This document shows positions 1 to 5,681 of a stretch of 8,624 nucleotides of DNA, piece after piece. Position 1 is the stretch's first letter. Every line of letters starts with the position of its first letter. The notes under the pieces are model-generated. The model saw only the letters and a program-made list of their open reading frames with translations, was not told where the DNA came from and searched no databases. Source of the DNA: Candidatus Levyibacteriota bacterium. Lineage in GTDB: Bacteria; Patescibacteriota; Microgenomatia; Levybacterales; GWA1-39-11. The DNA lies in the NCBI GenBank assembly GCA_016204525.1, contig JACQKO010000057.1:1-8624 (forward strand), read 5' to 3'. The translations under genes were made by a program, and so were the position numbers.

Positions 1-223
1 TGACGGTCACAATATTCGCGCTTTTGTTGATACCATTAATCAAGCGAGGGCCGTTCATCAAAAACCCTCTGTGATAATTGCCCACACGATCCCGGGGTTT
101 GGAGTAGATTTCATGGAAAACAAATTTGAGTGGCATGGAAAACCGCCAAACGCTGAAGAAGCAATTAAAGCATTAAAAGAATTACGAACGTTGGAAGGTA
201 AGATTATAAGCGAACACCAATAG
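1..223 (+). CDS. Transketolase, N-terminal (thiamine diphosphate-binding) subunit, 3' end only
   Basis: The window opens inside this gene. The reading frame from base 2 gives the last 73 residues and ends in TAG at 221-223. The segment AHTIPGFGVDFMENKFEWHG, followed by KPP, matches the conserved end of the transketolase pyrophosphate-binding domain, where a histidine-containing AHT..G.GV.FMEN...WHGK..P block is typical. In split transketolases this subunit ends shortly after that block, so the C-terminus looks intact. It would pair with the C-terminal subunit at 708-1697 to transfer two-carbon ketol units between sugar phosphates in the cytosol (non-oxidative pentose phosphate pathway). The next gene starts only 19 nt downstream, so co-transcription is likely. 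The upstream part is outside the window, so start and full length cannot be judged. Confidence 0.93.
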   Translation, partial: DGHNIRAFVDTINQARAVHQKPSVIIAHTIPGFGVDFMENKFEWHGKPPNAEEAIKALKELRTLEGKIISEHQ

Positions 224-228
224 TACCG

Positions 229-263
229 ATGCTAATATACTAATGAATACTAATCATACTAAT
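229..263 (+). repeat. Left octamer array (4 x ATRCTAAT) of the GxxExxY cassette
   Basis: Four copies of an octamer lie almost head to tail: ATGCTAAT at 229-236, and ATACTAAT at 237-244, 247-254 and 256-263. They begin 5 nt after the stop of the transketolase N-subunit. The start codon of the GxxExxY ORF (243-245) lies inside the array, so the Asn/Thr-rich N-terminus of that protein is encoded by repeat units. The reverse complement, ATTAGYAT, recurs at 667-701 on the other side of the gene. Confidence 0.85.
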
Positions 264-650
264 AACAATTCCGGCAAGCTGATATTTCCTAAGCTTTCAT
301 ACGTTATTACTGGTGTTTGTTTTGAAATTCATAATAGTTTAGGAAGGTTTGCACGAGAGAAGCAATATTGTAATGCTCTAGAGTCCAAGCTAAGGGAACT
401 GGAACTACCTTATACCCGCGAGTTAAATGTTAAAAATACCGGCAATATTTTAGATTTTGTGGTCAACAATAAAATAATTGTAGAAATTAAAGCTAAGAGA
501 GTTATTTTAAAAGATGACTATTATCAAATTCAGCGATATCTTCAAATCTTAAACCTCAAACTAGGCCTATTAATAAATTTTAGAAACAGATATTTAAAAC
601 CAGTAAGAGTCGTTAGAATAGATACCAATGCAAGGATTCGATTTATTTAA
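243..650 (+). CDS. GxxExxY protein (PD-(D/E)xK nuclease-like fold)
   Basis: This is a 135-residue soluble protein. Residues 34-50 (GRFAREKQYCNALESKL) resemble the GxxExxY signature, in the variant with four residues between Gly and Glu. Asp71 followed by Glu81-Ile-Lys83 in a strand-like segment (DFVVNNKIIVEIKAK) matches the D...ExK core of PD-(D/E)xK folds. Glu28 and Gln95 could complete an active site. The family is widespread in compact bacterial genomes. Its activity is not established, although a nuclease-type role is usually assumed. Residues 1-10 (MNTNHTNNNS) are low complexity and encoded by the left repeat array, so the functional protein probably begins near Gly11. No Shine-Dalgarno sequence is visible and no better ATG is available upstream. 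The gene separates the two halves of a transketolase and is enclosed by inverted octamer arrays, which suggests it was inserted. Confidence 0.85.
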   Translation: MNTNHTNNNSGKLIFPKLSYVITGVCFEIHNSLGRFAREKQYCNALESKLRELELPYTRELNVKNTGNILDFVVNNKIIVEIKAKRVILKDDYYQIQRYLQILNLKLGLLINFRNRYLKPVRVVRIDTNARIRFI

Positions 651-666
651 AATGTGTAATCAAATT

Positions 667-701
667 ATTCGTATAATTAGCATGAATTCGTATATTAGTA
701 T
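667..701 (+). repeat. Right octamer array (4 x ATTMGYAT), inverted relative to the left array
   Basis: The units are ATTCGTAT (667-674), ATTAGCAT (676-683), ATTCGTAT (686-693) and ATTAGTAT (694-701). They are the reverse complement of the left-array units with a C/A variation at the fourth base. The array ends 6 nt before the ATG of the transketolase C-subunit. Its first unit junction creates a TATAAT at 672-677, but no matching -35 is visible 16-18 nt upstream, so I do not call a promoter here. Confidence 0.85.
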
Positions 702-707
702 CGCACT

Positions 708-1697
708 ATGATTAACCCTGATTCAAGATTAAACCCTAAATTGTTTGATAAAGATGTTGAGATGGTACCAACCCGATATGGATATGGCGAGGGTCTCGTC
801 ATGCTTGGCGAACAAGATCCAAACGTAGTGGTACTTTGTGCAGACTTAACCGAATCAACAAAGAGCGAGGAATTTGCAAAAAAATTCCCGGATCGTTTTT
901 TTGAAGTTGGTGTAGCCGAGCAAAATATGGCGGCCATTGCAGCTGGTCTTGGTGTCTCGGGGAAAACTGCTTTTGTCTCATCTTATGCTGCTTTTTCTCC
1001 CGGAAAAAACTGGGAAACAATTCGAACAACGATTATTTATAACGACTCGAATGTTAAAATCGCAGGGCATCACTCAGGGATTATGACAGGGCCTGATGGG
1101 GCAACACATCAAGCAACAGAAGATATTGCGTCCGTTAGAGCTTGGCCAAACATAAATATTTTTGTCCCCTGCGACTCAATTGAAGCAAAAAAAGCAACAA
1201 TTGCAGCTGGGAAAATAAAAGGCCCTGTTTATTTAAGATTTACTCGTGATAAAAGTCCGGTCATAACAACCGAACAAACACCATTTGAGCCTGGGAAGAT
1301 TCAAATTTATTGGACATCGAAAAATCCGCAAGTCGTGATATTCGGAATGGGTTGGTTATTATATCAAGCTCTCCTTGCAGCAAAGGAACTTGAAAATGAC
1401 GGAATCGGAGTGCTTGTTGCGAATGTGTCAACAATTAAATCGATTGATGAAGATTCAATTATAGATCTTACCCAAGAAACAGGAGCTTGTGTTTCTGTCG
1501 AAGACCACCAAATTACAGGCGGTTTAGGAGGGGCAATTGCTGAGGTCCTTGTTCGAAACAAGTCTGTCCCTATGGAATTCGTGGGTCTTCAAAATACTTT
1601 TGGCGAATCAGGAAAACCTGCCGAACTTATTAAAAAATACAAAATGGACAAAGACGCCGTGGTTGCTGCAGTAAGGAAAGTTATTTCTAGGAAATAA
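708..1697 (+). CDS. Transketolase, C-terminal subunit
   Basis: A 329-residue protein covering the pyrimidine-binding and C-terminal domains of transketolase. Residues 66-74 (EVGVAEQNM) carry the conserved glutamate, Glu71, that contacts the aminopyrimidine of thiamine diphosphate and is needed for cofactor activation. Residues 120-135 (GHHSGIMTGPDGATHQ) form the conserved GPDGATHQ loop. Residues 207-273 belong to the transketolase C-terminal domain, with GGLGGAIAE at 271-279. It needs the separate N-terminal subunit (ending at 223) to form the holoenzyme. The start at 708 is preferred because the segment before Met19 (LNPKLFDKDVE) looks like normal family sequence. No Shine-Dalgarno is visible. 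The gene begins 6 nt after the right octamer array, so the insertion of the GxxExxY gene left this frame intact. Length is typical for a split C-subunit. It acts in the cytosol in pentose phosphate and nucleotide-sugar metabolism. Confidence 0.96.
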   Translation: MINPDSRLNPKLFDKDVEMVPTRYGYGEGLVMLGEQDPNVVVLCADLTESTKSEEFAKKFPDRFFEVGVAEQNMAAIAAGLGVSGKTAFVSSYAAFSPGKNWETIRTTIIYNDSNVKIAGHHSGIMTGPDGATHQATEDIASVRAWPNINIFVPCDSIEAKKATIAAGKIKGPVYLRFTRDKSPVITTEQTPFEPGKIQIYWTSKNPQVVIFGMGWLLYQALLAAKELENDGIGVLVANVSTIKSIDEDSIIDLTQETGACVSVEDHQITGGLGGAIAEVLVRNKSVPMEFVGLQNTFGESGKPAELIKKYKMDKDAVVAAVRKVISRK

Positions 1698-1700
1698 TTT

Positions 1701-1796
1701 CCAATTGCCAGTTGCCAATTTCCAGTTAGTTTCGAACTGAACAATTTATCAATTGAATGATTAATTGGAAACTGGAAAATCGAAACTGGAAACTGT
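1701..1796. repeat. Heptanucleotide tandem repeat array with inverted halves
   Basis: The spacer between transketolase and the FAD oxidoreductase is built from 7-nt units. The left block reads CCAATTG, CCAGTTG, CCAATTT, CCAGTTA (1701-1728). The right block (about 1762-1796), read on the opposite strand, contains ACAGTTT, CCAGTTT, CGATTTT, CCAGTTT, CCAATTA in the same 7-nt register. The two blocks can pair: 1708-1720 against 1763-1775 matches at 12 of 13 positions. The roughly 33-nt centre is more degenerate but keeps related words (TTTCGA, CAATTGA). No gene and no convincing promoter or U-tailed terminator is visible here. Confidence 0.85.
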
Positions 1797-1811
1797 TTGC
1801 CTAATTTTAAT

Positions 1812-3467
1812 ATGAATCCTGATCTTATAAATGAGCTTAAACAATCTTTCAAAGGTGATATTTCAACCGACGAAACGATACTTATAGAATATAGTCACGA
1901 TGCTTCCTTATTCGAATTAAAGCCCAAAGTCGTTGTTTTTCCCAAGGATCAGGAAGACGTTGAATATTTGGTTAATTTTGTAAGCAAACATAAAAAAGAA
2001 GATCCCAAACTTTCGCTCACTGCACGATCAGCCGGAACAGACATGAGCGGAGGCGCGCTTTCAGAATCAATTGTTGTTGCTTTTGGTAAATACTTTAACC
2101 ACACGCCTGTTATAAATGGGAGCATTGCGACAACTGAGGCCGGCGTATTTTACCGCGATTTTGAAACGGAAACTTTAAAACAAAATCTCATTTTCCCGTC
2201 TTATCCTGCGTCCAAAGGAATTTGCGCCATGGGAGGAATCTTCAGTAATAATTCGGGCGGAGAAAAATCACTTCAGTATGGTAAAGCAGAAAAATATGTA
2301 AGGCGTTTAAAAGTAGTTCTTTCTGACGGAAAAACATACGAATTAAAAAAACTAAACGAACAGGAATTCAAGAAAAAATTAAGCCAAGACGATTTTGAAG
2401 GAGAAATTTATAAAAAGATATACAAACTTATAATTGATAACTATGGAGAGATAGTGCGCGCCAAACCCGACGTATCAAAAAACTCGGCCGGATATTTTCT
2501 TTGGAATGTTTACGATTCCGACAATAAAACTTTTGACTTAACCCAACTCTACATAGGAGCTCAGGGCACATTAGGTTTGCTTCTCGAAGGCGACCTGGAA
2601 CTTGTCCCGATCCACGCACACCGCGGAATGCTGATCATTTATCTTCATGACATGTCTCATATTGGACAAATAAGTAATTCTGTTCTCGAACTTGCTCCTG
2701 AAAGTTTTGAATCATACGATGATAATACTTTAAAACTTGCATTAAAGTACTTTCCAGAATTTGCAAAACAGCTCGGATTGTTCGGAATGATTGAGGCGGG
2801 GCTTGCGTTTTTACCTGCATTTTTAGAATTGTTCACTGGAAGAAAATTGCCAAAACTAGTTCTTCAGGTTGATTTTACAAGTGACAATAGGAGAGAGGTA
2901 GATGATAAACTTCAAGCTTTACGCGACAAGCTAAAACCACTCCACCCTACAACCCAAATTGCGGAGGAAGGGCAAGAAAAAAAATATTGGCTTGTAAGAC
3001 GGGAAAGCTTTAATTTGCTCCGCAAAAAAATTCGGGATAAACACACTGCTCCCTTTATTGATGACTTTGTTATAAAACCGGAATATATTTCAGAAGTGAT
3101 ACCCCAAGTGACCGACATTCTTAAAAAATATCCGGAGTTTATTTACACGGTAGCAGGACACGTAGGAAATGGGAATTTTCATATAATCCCGCTCGTTGAT
3201 ATAAAAAATCCAAAGGTAAGGAAGGCTATCCCTGAGATCTCAGATAAAGTGTATAAAATAATTGCAAAATACAAGGGCTCTATAACCGGTGAGCACAATG
3301 ATGGACTGATTCGAACTCCTTACCTTAGACAGATGTATGGGGAGAATGTTATTAAACTGTTCGAAGAAACCAAAAAAATATTCGACCCTGATAATATTTT
3401 TAATCCAGGGAAAAAGGTAGGCGGAAGCCTTGAATACGCAATGAACCATCTTAGAATGAGCTGGTAG
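1812..3467 (+). CDS. FAD-binding oxidoreductase, GlcD/D-lactate dehydrogenase family
   Basis: A 551-residue flavoenzyme of the vanillyl-alcohol oxidase superfamily. Residues 38-180 form the FAD-binding PCMH domain: KPKVVVFPKDQEDV, then ARSAGTDMSGG (71-81) as the pyrophosphate loop, and GGIFSNNSGG (141-150). The C-terminal FAD-oxidase domain carries AGHVGNGNFH (448-457), the metal/substrate-binding histidine motif, GEHNDG (493-498) and FDPDNIFNPGK (524-534). Members oxidise D-2-hydroxy acids such as D-lactate or glycolate; the substrate here cannot be told. There is no C-terminal cysteine-rich Fe-S domain, so electrons must go to a separate acceptor. No transmembrane segment is obvious, though residues 315-345 are hydrophobic and could be peripheral. 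An in-frame TTG at 1797 exists, but ATG 1812 is preferred because the extra five residues come from the repeat-rich spacer. No Shine-Dalgarno is visible. Confidence 0.92.
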   Translation: MNPDLINELKQSFKGDISTDETILIEYSHDASLFELKPKVVVFPKDQEDVEYLVNFVSKHKKEDPKLSLTARSAGTDMSGGALSESIVVAFGKYFNHTPVINGSIATTEAGVFYRDFETETLKQNLIFPSYPASKGICAMGGIFSNNSGGEKSLQYGKAEKYVRRLKVVLSDGKTYELKKLNEQEFKKKLSQDDFEGEIYKKIYKLIIDNYGEIVRAKPDVSKNSAGYFLWNVYDSDNKTFDLTQLYIGAQGTLGLLLEGDLELVPIHAHRGMLIIYLHDMSHIGQISNSVLELAPESFESYDDNTLKLALKYFPEFAKQLGLFGMIEAGLAFLPAFLELFTGRKLPKLVLQVDFTSDNRREVDDKLQALRDKLKPLHPTTQIAEEGQEKKYWLVRRESFNLLRKKIRDKHTAPFIDDFVIKPEYISEVIPQVTDILKKYPEFIYTVAGHVGNGNFHIIPLVDIKNPKVRKAIPEISDKVYKIIAKYKGSITGEHNDGLIRTPYLRQMYGENVIKLFEETKKIFDPDNIFNPGKKVGGSLEYAMNHLRMSW

Positions 3468-3580
3468 GTTTAGGCGAGGGGTGACGCGGAGCGGGGGACC
3501 ACCATCGAGCGCCCGCAACCCTGAGCGAAGCGAACGGGCGAGGACGTCGGATGGGGGTGCGGAGCGGCAGGACCCCGAGC
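3468..3580. repeat. GC-rich REP-like hairpin spacer between convergent genes
   Basis: This 113-bp spacer is far richer in G+C than the flanking genes. It holds an imperfect direct repeat: GGGGTG..CGGAGCGG..GACC at 3478-3500 and again at 3553-3574. It also holds a nested inverted repeat: CGCCCG (3510-3515) pairs with CGGGCG (3535-3540), and outside that CACCATC (3500-3506) pairs with GATGG/GGTG (3550-3559). The loop contains CCTGAGCGAAGCGAA. No U-run follows on either strand, so it is not a textbook intrinsic terminator, but it is placed where both converging transcripts end. An open frame on the + strand through it encodes only an Arg/Glu/Pro-rich, non-protein-like sequence. Confidence 0.75.
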
Positions 3581-4057
3581 CTATCGGAGAAACGGAAGAG
3601 TTTCGGCAAATGAAGTTTTATTCCACCATTTGGAAAATGCAGTTTTGCTCGATTCGCTATGTCCCAGAAAGAGCATTATAAGCGCGTATATAATGTGGTC
3701 ATCCACAATCGGATTATTTGCTGGGGGGAAGGCTGAAAGATACATTAATATTAACATTGTTGCTCCGGCAAAAGAGGCAAGTTTCATTGCAATCCCTGGA
3801 ACAAATGCAACCCCAACCCCCAAAAGACCTAACATAAACAGCCAATCGACGATGACATTTCCGGCAAGAGTCTTAAAAAAATCTGCGAATGGACCATGTG
3901 TTGCATTCGCAAGATAGCCGAAAGTTGGAGACCCGCCGACAATCCACGCGCGCGAGGGTTCCGTTGCAAATCCCAAGCCAAACATTTTATCCAAAAACGC
4001 CCACAAAAAAATAAACCCAAGTGAGACCCTCAGCAAACCTAAATATGTTTTAACCAC
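3581..4057 (-). CDS. DoxX-family membrane protein
   Basis: A 158-residue membrane protein with about four hydrophobic helices (near 8-28, 68-87, 91-108 and 119-133). The N-terminal LGLLRVSLGFIFLWAFLDKMFGLGFAT, the central GGSPTFGYL...GPFADFFKTLAG (41-66) and NNPIVDDHIIYALIML (114-129) are the recognisable DoxX/DoxD-like blocks. In archaea DoxD is part of thiosulfate:quinone oxidoreductase. In bacteria most DoxX proteins have only loosely defined redox or stress roles, so the exact function here is open. GTG at 4057 is the only plausible start: a stop lies in frame two codons upstream. It is the last gene of the - strand cluster, 41 nt after the dehydratase, and a promoter at 4064-4093 would start transcription at or next to the GTG. 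It ends at the GC-rich spacer. Confidence 0.9.
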   Translation of the reverse strand: MVKTYLGLLRVSLGFIFLWAFLDKMFGLGFATEPSRAWIVGGSPTFGYLANATHGPFADFFKTLAGNVIVDWLFMLGLLGVGVAFVPGIAMKLASFAGATMLILMYLSAFPPANNPIVDDHIIYALIMLFLGHSESSKTAFSKWWNKTSFAETLPFLR

Positions 4058-4063
4058 ATATTA

Positions 4064-4093
4064 ATTAGATCACTTATTTAAAGTGGGTGTCAA
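4064..4093 (-). promoter_or_regulatory. Promoter of the DoxX gene, probably leaderless
   Basis: On the - strand there is a perfect TTGACA (4093-4088), an 18-nt spacer, and TCTAAT (4069-4064, 5 of 6 to TATAAT). Counting 6-7 nt from the -10 places the transcription start at about 4057, which is the GTG start codon itself. The site lies in the 41-nt gap after the dehydratase gene, so DoxX may be transcribed both from the cluster and alone. A short inverted repeat, CACTT/AAGTG (4071-4085), fills the spacer and could serve as an operator. That last point is speculation. Confidence 0.55.
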
Positions 4094-4098
4094 GTGGA

Positions 4099-4428
4099 TT
4101 ATTCAAGGAGTTCTGTTTTTGATGCCATAATGAAGTCGTTAATGGATAAACCGTTAATTGCGTGCGTCCACAATGTAATAGTTACTCGATTGTAGGAATT
4201 AAAGATGTTTGGGTGATGGCCCTCTTGTTCTGCAAGTTCTGCAACTTTATTAACAAACTTCATCGCCTCCTTGAAATCTTTAAACTTAAACTTCCGCTCG
4301 ATCTTTCTCAAATCTTCCGAAGCTTCCCACGGCGTCTTAAGATATGTCATATAGGTTTCTATTTCTTTCGAACCGAATGGTTTTGTTCCGCCCTCGCACG
4401 GCTCACACCTCTTCTTAGTCAAGTCCAT
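4099..4428 (-). CDS. phhB: Pterin-4a-carbinolamine dehydratase (4a-hydroxytetrahydrobiopterin dehydratase)
   Basis: A 109-residue cytosolic enzyme of the PCD/DCoH family. The signature EQEGHHPNIFNSYNRVTITL (67-86), running on into WTHAINGL, contains His71, His72 and His89. Their spacing equals that of the three catalytic histidines of characterised PCDs, so the active site looks complete. The family dehydrates 4a-hydroxytetrahydropterin to quinonoid dihydropterin, recycling the pterin used by aromatic amino acid hydroxylases. No hydroxylase gene is present in the window, so the substrate in this organism may be another pterin. Cys8 and Cys11 (CEPC) near the N-terminus are a small oddity. The ATG at 4428 comes 9 nt after the stop of the upstream membrane protein gene with no visible Shine-Dalgarno, which suggests co-transcription and re-initiation. 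Confidence 0.95.
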   Translation of the reverse strand: MDLTKKRCEPCEGGTKPFGSKEIETYMTYLKTPWEASEDLRKIERKFKFKDFKEAMKFVNKVAELAEQEGHHPNIFNSYNRVTITLWTHAINGLSINDFIMASKTELLE

Positions 4429-4437
4429 ATGAAAGTA

Positions 4438-5448
4438 TTATACAGCCGGAGGGGTGATTTTTCGAGCGGAGATTAGTCCTTCAAGCGCAAGATGTGAAAG
4501 GAATGCTAAGGCTATAAACGAAACGTATATTGATAGAAATTGTAAATAGGAAAACGGTGGCTTAATAAAGTCAAGTAAGGTAATAGTGGTCCATGAGACA
4601 ATTGAAAGGGATCCAGATATTCCAAAGAAAAGGTTCATCTTGGGAGAAAGACTTTCTACACGGTCCGGACGAATCAAGTCAATAAGAAAGTCATTAATTT
4701 TTCCTGAAAGAAAAGCCCCATTGATAACAATAATTCCTATAACCGTCTGGTTAAATAAAAATTGCGCTGTCACATGAAGCGCATCTTTAACAATCAAAAA
4801 TACGGATGCAAAATCAATTCCTAAACCTATCCAGATTGCCGCGCTCATTACGGGAAAAAAGGGGTACAGGACGCGTTTTAGAGCATCGTTCCTAAGAGTA
4901 ATAATATAAAGCGCGTCAACTGTCGCAACTGTCCCAAGAGTAAGAATTGAATGCCAACTGTGAAGCCAAGAAAATATTTGGTTTCGTCCGAATTCTTGAG
5001 TGGTTGATCCCAAGACGAGAATTAAGCTAACCAGTAAAAATTGGGGTAGAAAAATCATTCCGCCGTACTTTTTAAAAAGCTCCTTTTTCCGCCATAAGAA
5101 AATCCCAACCAAAGTGACAAGGGTTAAAATCGAAACGAGCGGCAAATTAAGAGCAAAACCGCGAACAAGATTCTCATTTTGCGGTTTAAGCACTATCCCC
5201 TCATGAGCTTCTGCGCCCGGACTAAACGCAAAAAACGAATAAAACCAAGAGATTAAAAAAATGCTAATTGCCGCAAGAAATATTACGATGGTCACGCGGG
5301 ACAATGTAATAAATGATTCGCTGCGATCTCCACTTTCATTCCTGCTCTTCATCCAAAATACAAGCCCCCACAAAGATGTGGCTCCCATAACACCCCCGCT
5401 TGCTTGCATAAAAAAACGTGCAATATTTATTGTTTCGATTTCAATCAT
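4438..5448 (-). CDS. Polytopic membrane protein of unknown function (about nine helices)
   Basis: I do not recognise this 336-residue protein. It has about nine hydrophobic segments, near residues 10-33, 50-74, 97-119, 130-147, 165-184, 196-220, 228-248, 272-293 and 301-324. Histidines lie in or next to helices: LHSWHS (162-167), His225 and His319, with His82 in an acidic loop (GAEAHEG). Such a pattern would suit heme or metal coordination, but that is only a guess. The start is set at ATG 5448 because it overlaps the TGA of the upstream small gene as ATGA, giving translational coupling. The frame stays open upstream to 5589, but that part is antisense-like sequence overlapping the small membrane gene. 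Operon context with DoxX suggests a membrane redox role (inference). Confidence 0.8.
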   Translation of the reverse strand: MIEIETINIARFFMQASGGVMGATSLWGLVFWMKSRNESGDRSESFITLSRVTIVIFLAAISIFLISWFYSFFAFSPGAEAHEGIVLKPQNENLVRGFALNLPLVSILTLVTLVGIFLWRKKELFKKYGGMIFLPQFLLVSLILVLGSTTQEFGRNQIFSWLHSWHSILTLGTVATVDALYIITLRNDALKRVLYPFFPVMSAAIWIGLGIDFASVFLIVKDALHVTAQFLFNQTVIGIIVINGAFLSGKINDFLIDLIRPDRVESLSPKMNLFFGISGSLSIVSWTTITLLDFIKPPFSYLQFLSIYVSFIALAFLSHLALEGLISARKITPPAV

Positions 5449-5618
5449 TTTTGCTTTCGCATATCCAAAATAAAGAAAAAAATTCCAACAAAGTAGGAAA
5501 TTTTGGCAAGCGTCCAAAAAAACAGAGCACCTTCGCCAAATATCGGAAAGGAAAGAATGATTCCTAGCCCGGCAAAAAGAAAAAGCCATTCGTGAATCTT
5601 AAGGGGAAAAATTTTCAT
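5445..5618 (-). CDS. Small two-helix membrane protein, unknown function
   Basis: A 57-residue hydrophobic protein beginning MKIFPLKIHEWLFLFAGLG. Two membrane segments are likely (about 9-27 and 31-51), with a basic tail, DMRKQK. I do not recognise a family. ATG 5618 is preceded by AGGTGG with a 5-nt spacing, the best Shine-Dalgarno in the window. An in-frame GTG at 5627 lies exactly where the predicted transcript would begin, so a leaderless start adding three residues (MER) is an alternative. Its TGA stop overlaps the ATG of the large membrane protein (ATGA), so the two are probably made in fixed ratio and may form one complex. Confidence 0.75.
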   Translation of the reverse strand: MKIFPLKIHEWLFLFAGLGIILSFPIFGEGALFFWTLAKISYFVGIFFFILDMRKQK

Positions 5619-5633
5619 CCTTTCCACCTATTT

Positions 5634-5642
5634 AGTATAGCA
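5634..5642 (-). promoter_or_regulatory. Extended -10 promoter for the membrane protein/PCD/DoxX cluster
   Basis: On the - strand the sequence reads TGCTATACT, an extended -10 (TGn plus TATACT, 5 of 6). No good -35 is seen about 17 nt upstream, which is acceptable for an extended -10 element. Transcription would start near 5627-5628, leaving a leader of about 9 nt before ATG 5618, or none before GTG 5627. Confidence 0.5.
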
Positions 5643-5645
5643 AAC

Positions 5646-5674
5646 TACAAATTAGAATCCAGATTCGATATAAT
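5646..5674 (+). promoter_or_regulatory. Promoter for tRNA-Pro (perfect TATAAT)
   Basis: A consensus TATAAT lies at 5669-5674. The hexamer 17 nt upstream, TACAAA (5646-5651), is a weak -35. Start of transcription would fall near 5681, so the palindrome at 5691-5713 would be in the 5' leader of the pre-tRNA. The TATAAT is framed by TTCG (5664-5667) and CGAA (5676-5679). Confidence 0.5.
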
Positions 5675-5681
5675 ACGAAAG

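Noticed and set aside
672..677. TATAAT as a promoter for the transketolase C-subunit
   Set aside because: It arises from the junction of repeat units and has no -35-like hexamer at 16-18 nt. The motif may be accidental.
1797..1811. TTG start for the FAD oxidoreductase
   Set aside because: The five added residues come from the heptamer-array region, with no Shine-Dalgarno. ATG 1812 fits the family start.
3481..3681. Open frame on the + strand through the GC-rich spacer (66 codons)
   Set aside because: It is Arg/Glu/Pro-rich, unlike a folded protein, and its second half is antisense to the DoxX gene. It is better explained by the repeat element.
5445..5447. TGA read as glycine (recoded genetic code)
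   Set aside because: TGA here ends a well-formed small protein within a typical ATGA overlap, and no conserved protein in the window needs TGA read-through.
5449..5589. Longer N-terminus (47 extra residues) for the nine-helix membrane protein
   Set aside because: The extension overlaps the 57-residue gene in another frame and is Cys/Arg-rich. The ATGA junction at 5445-5448 is a much better start.
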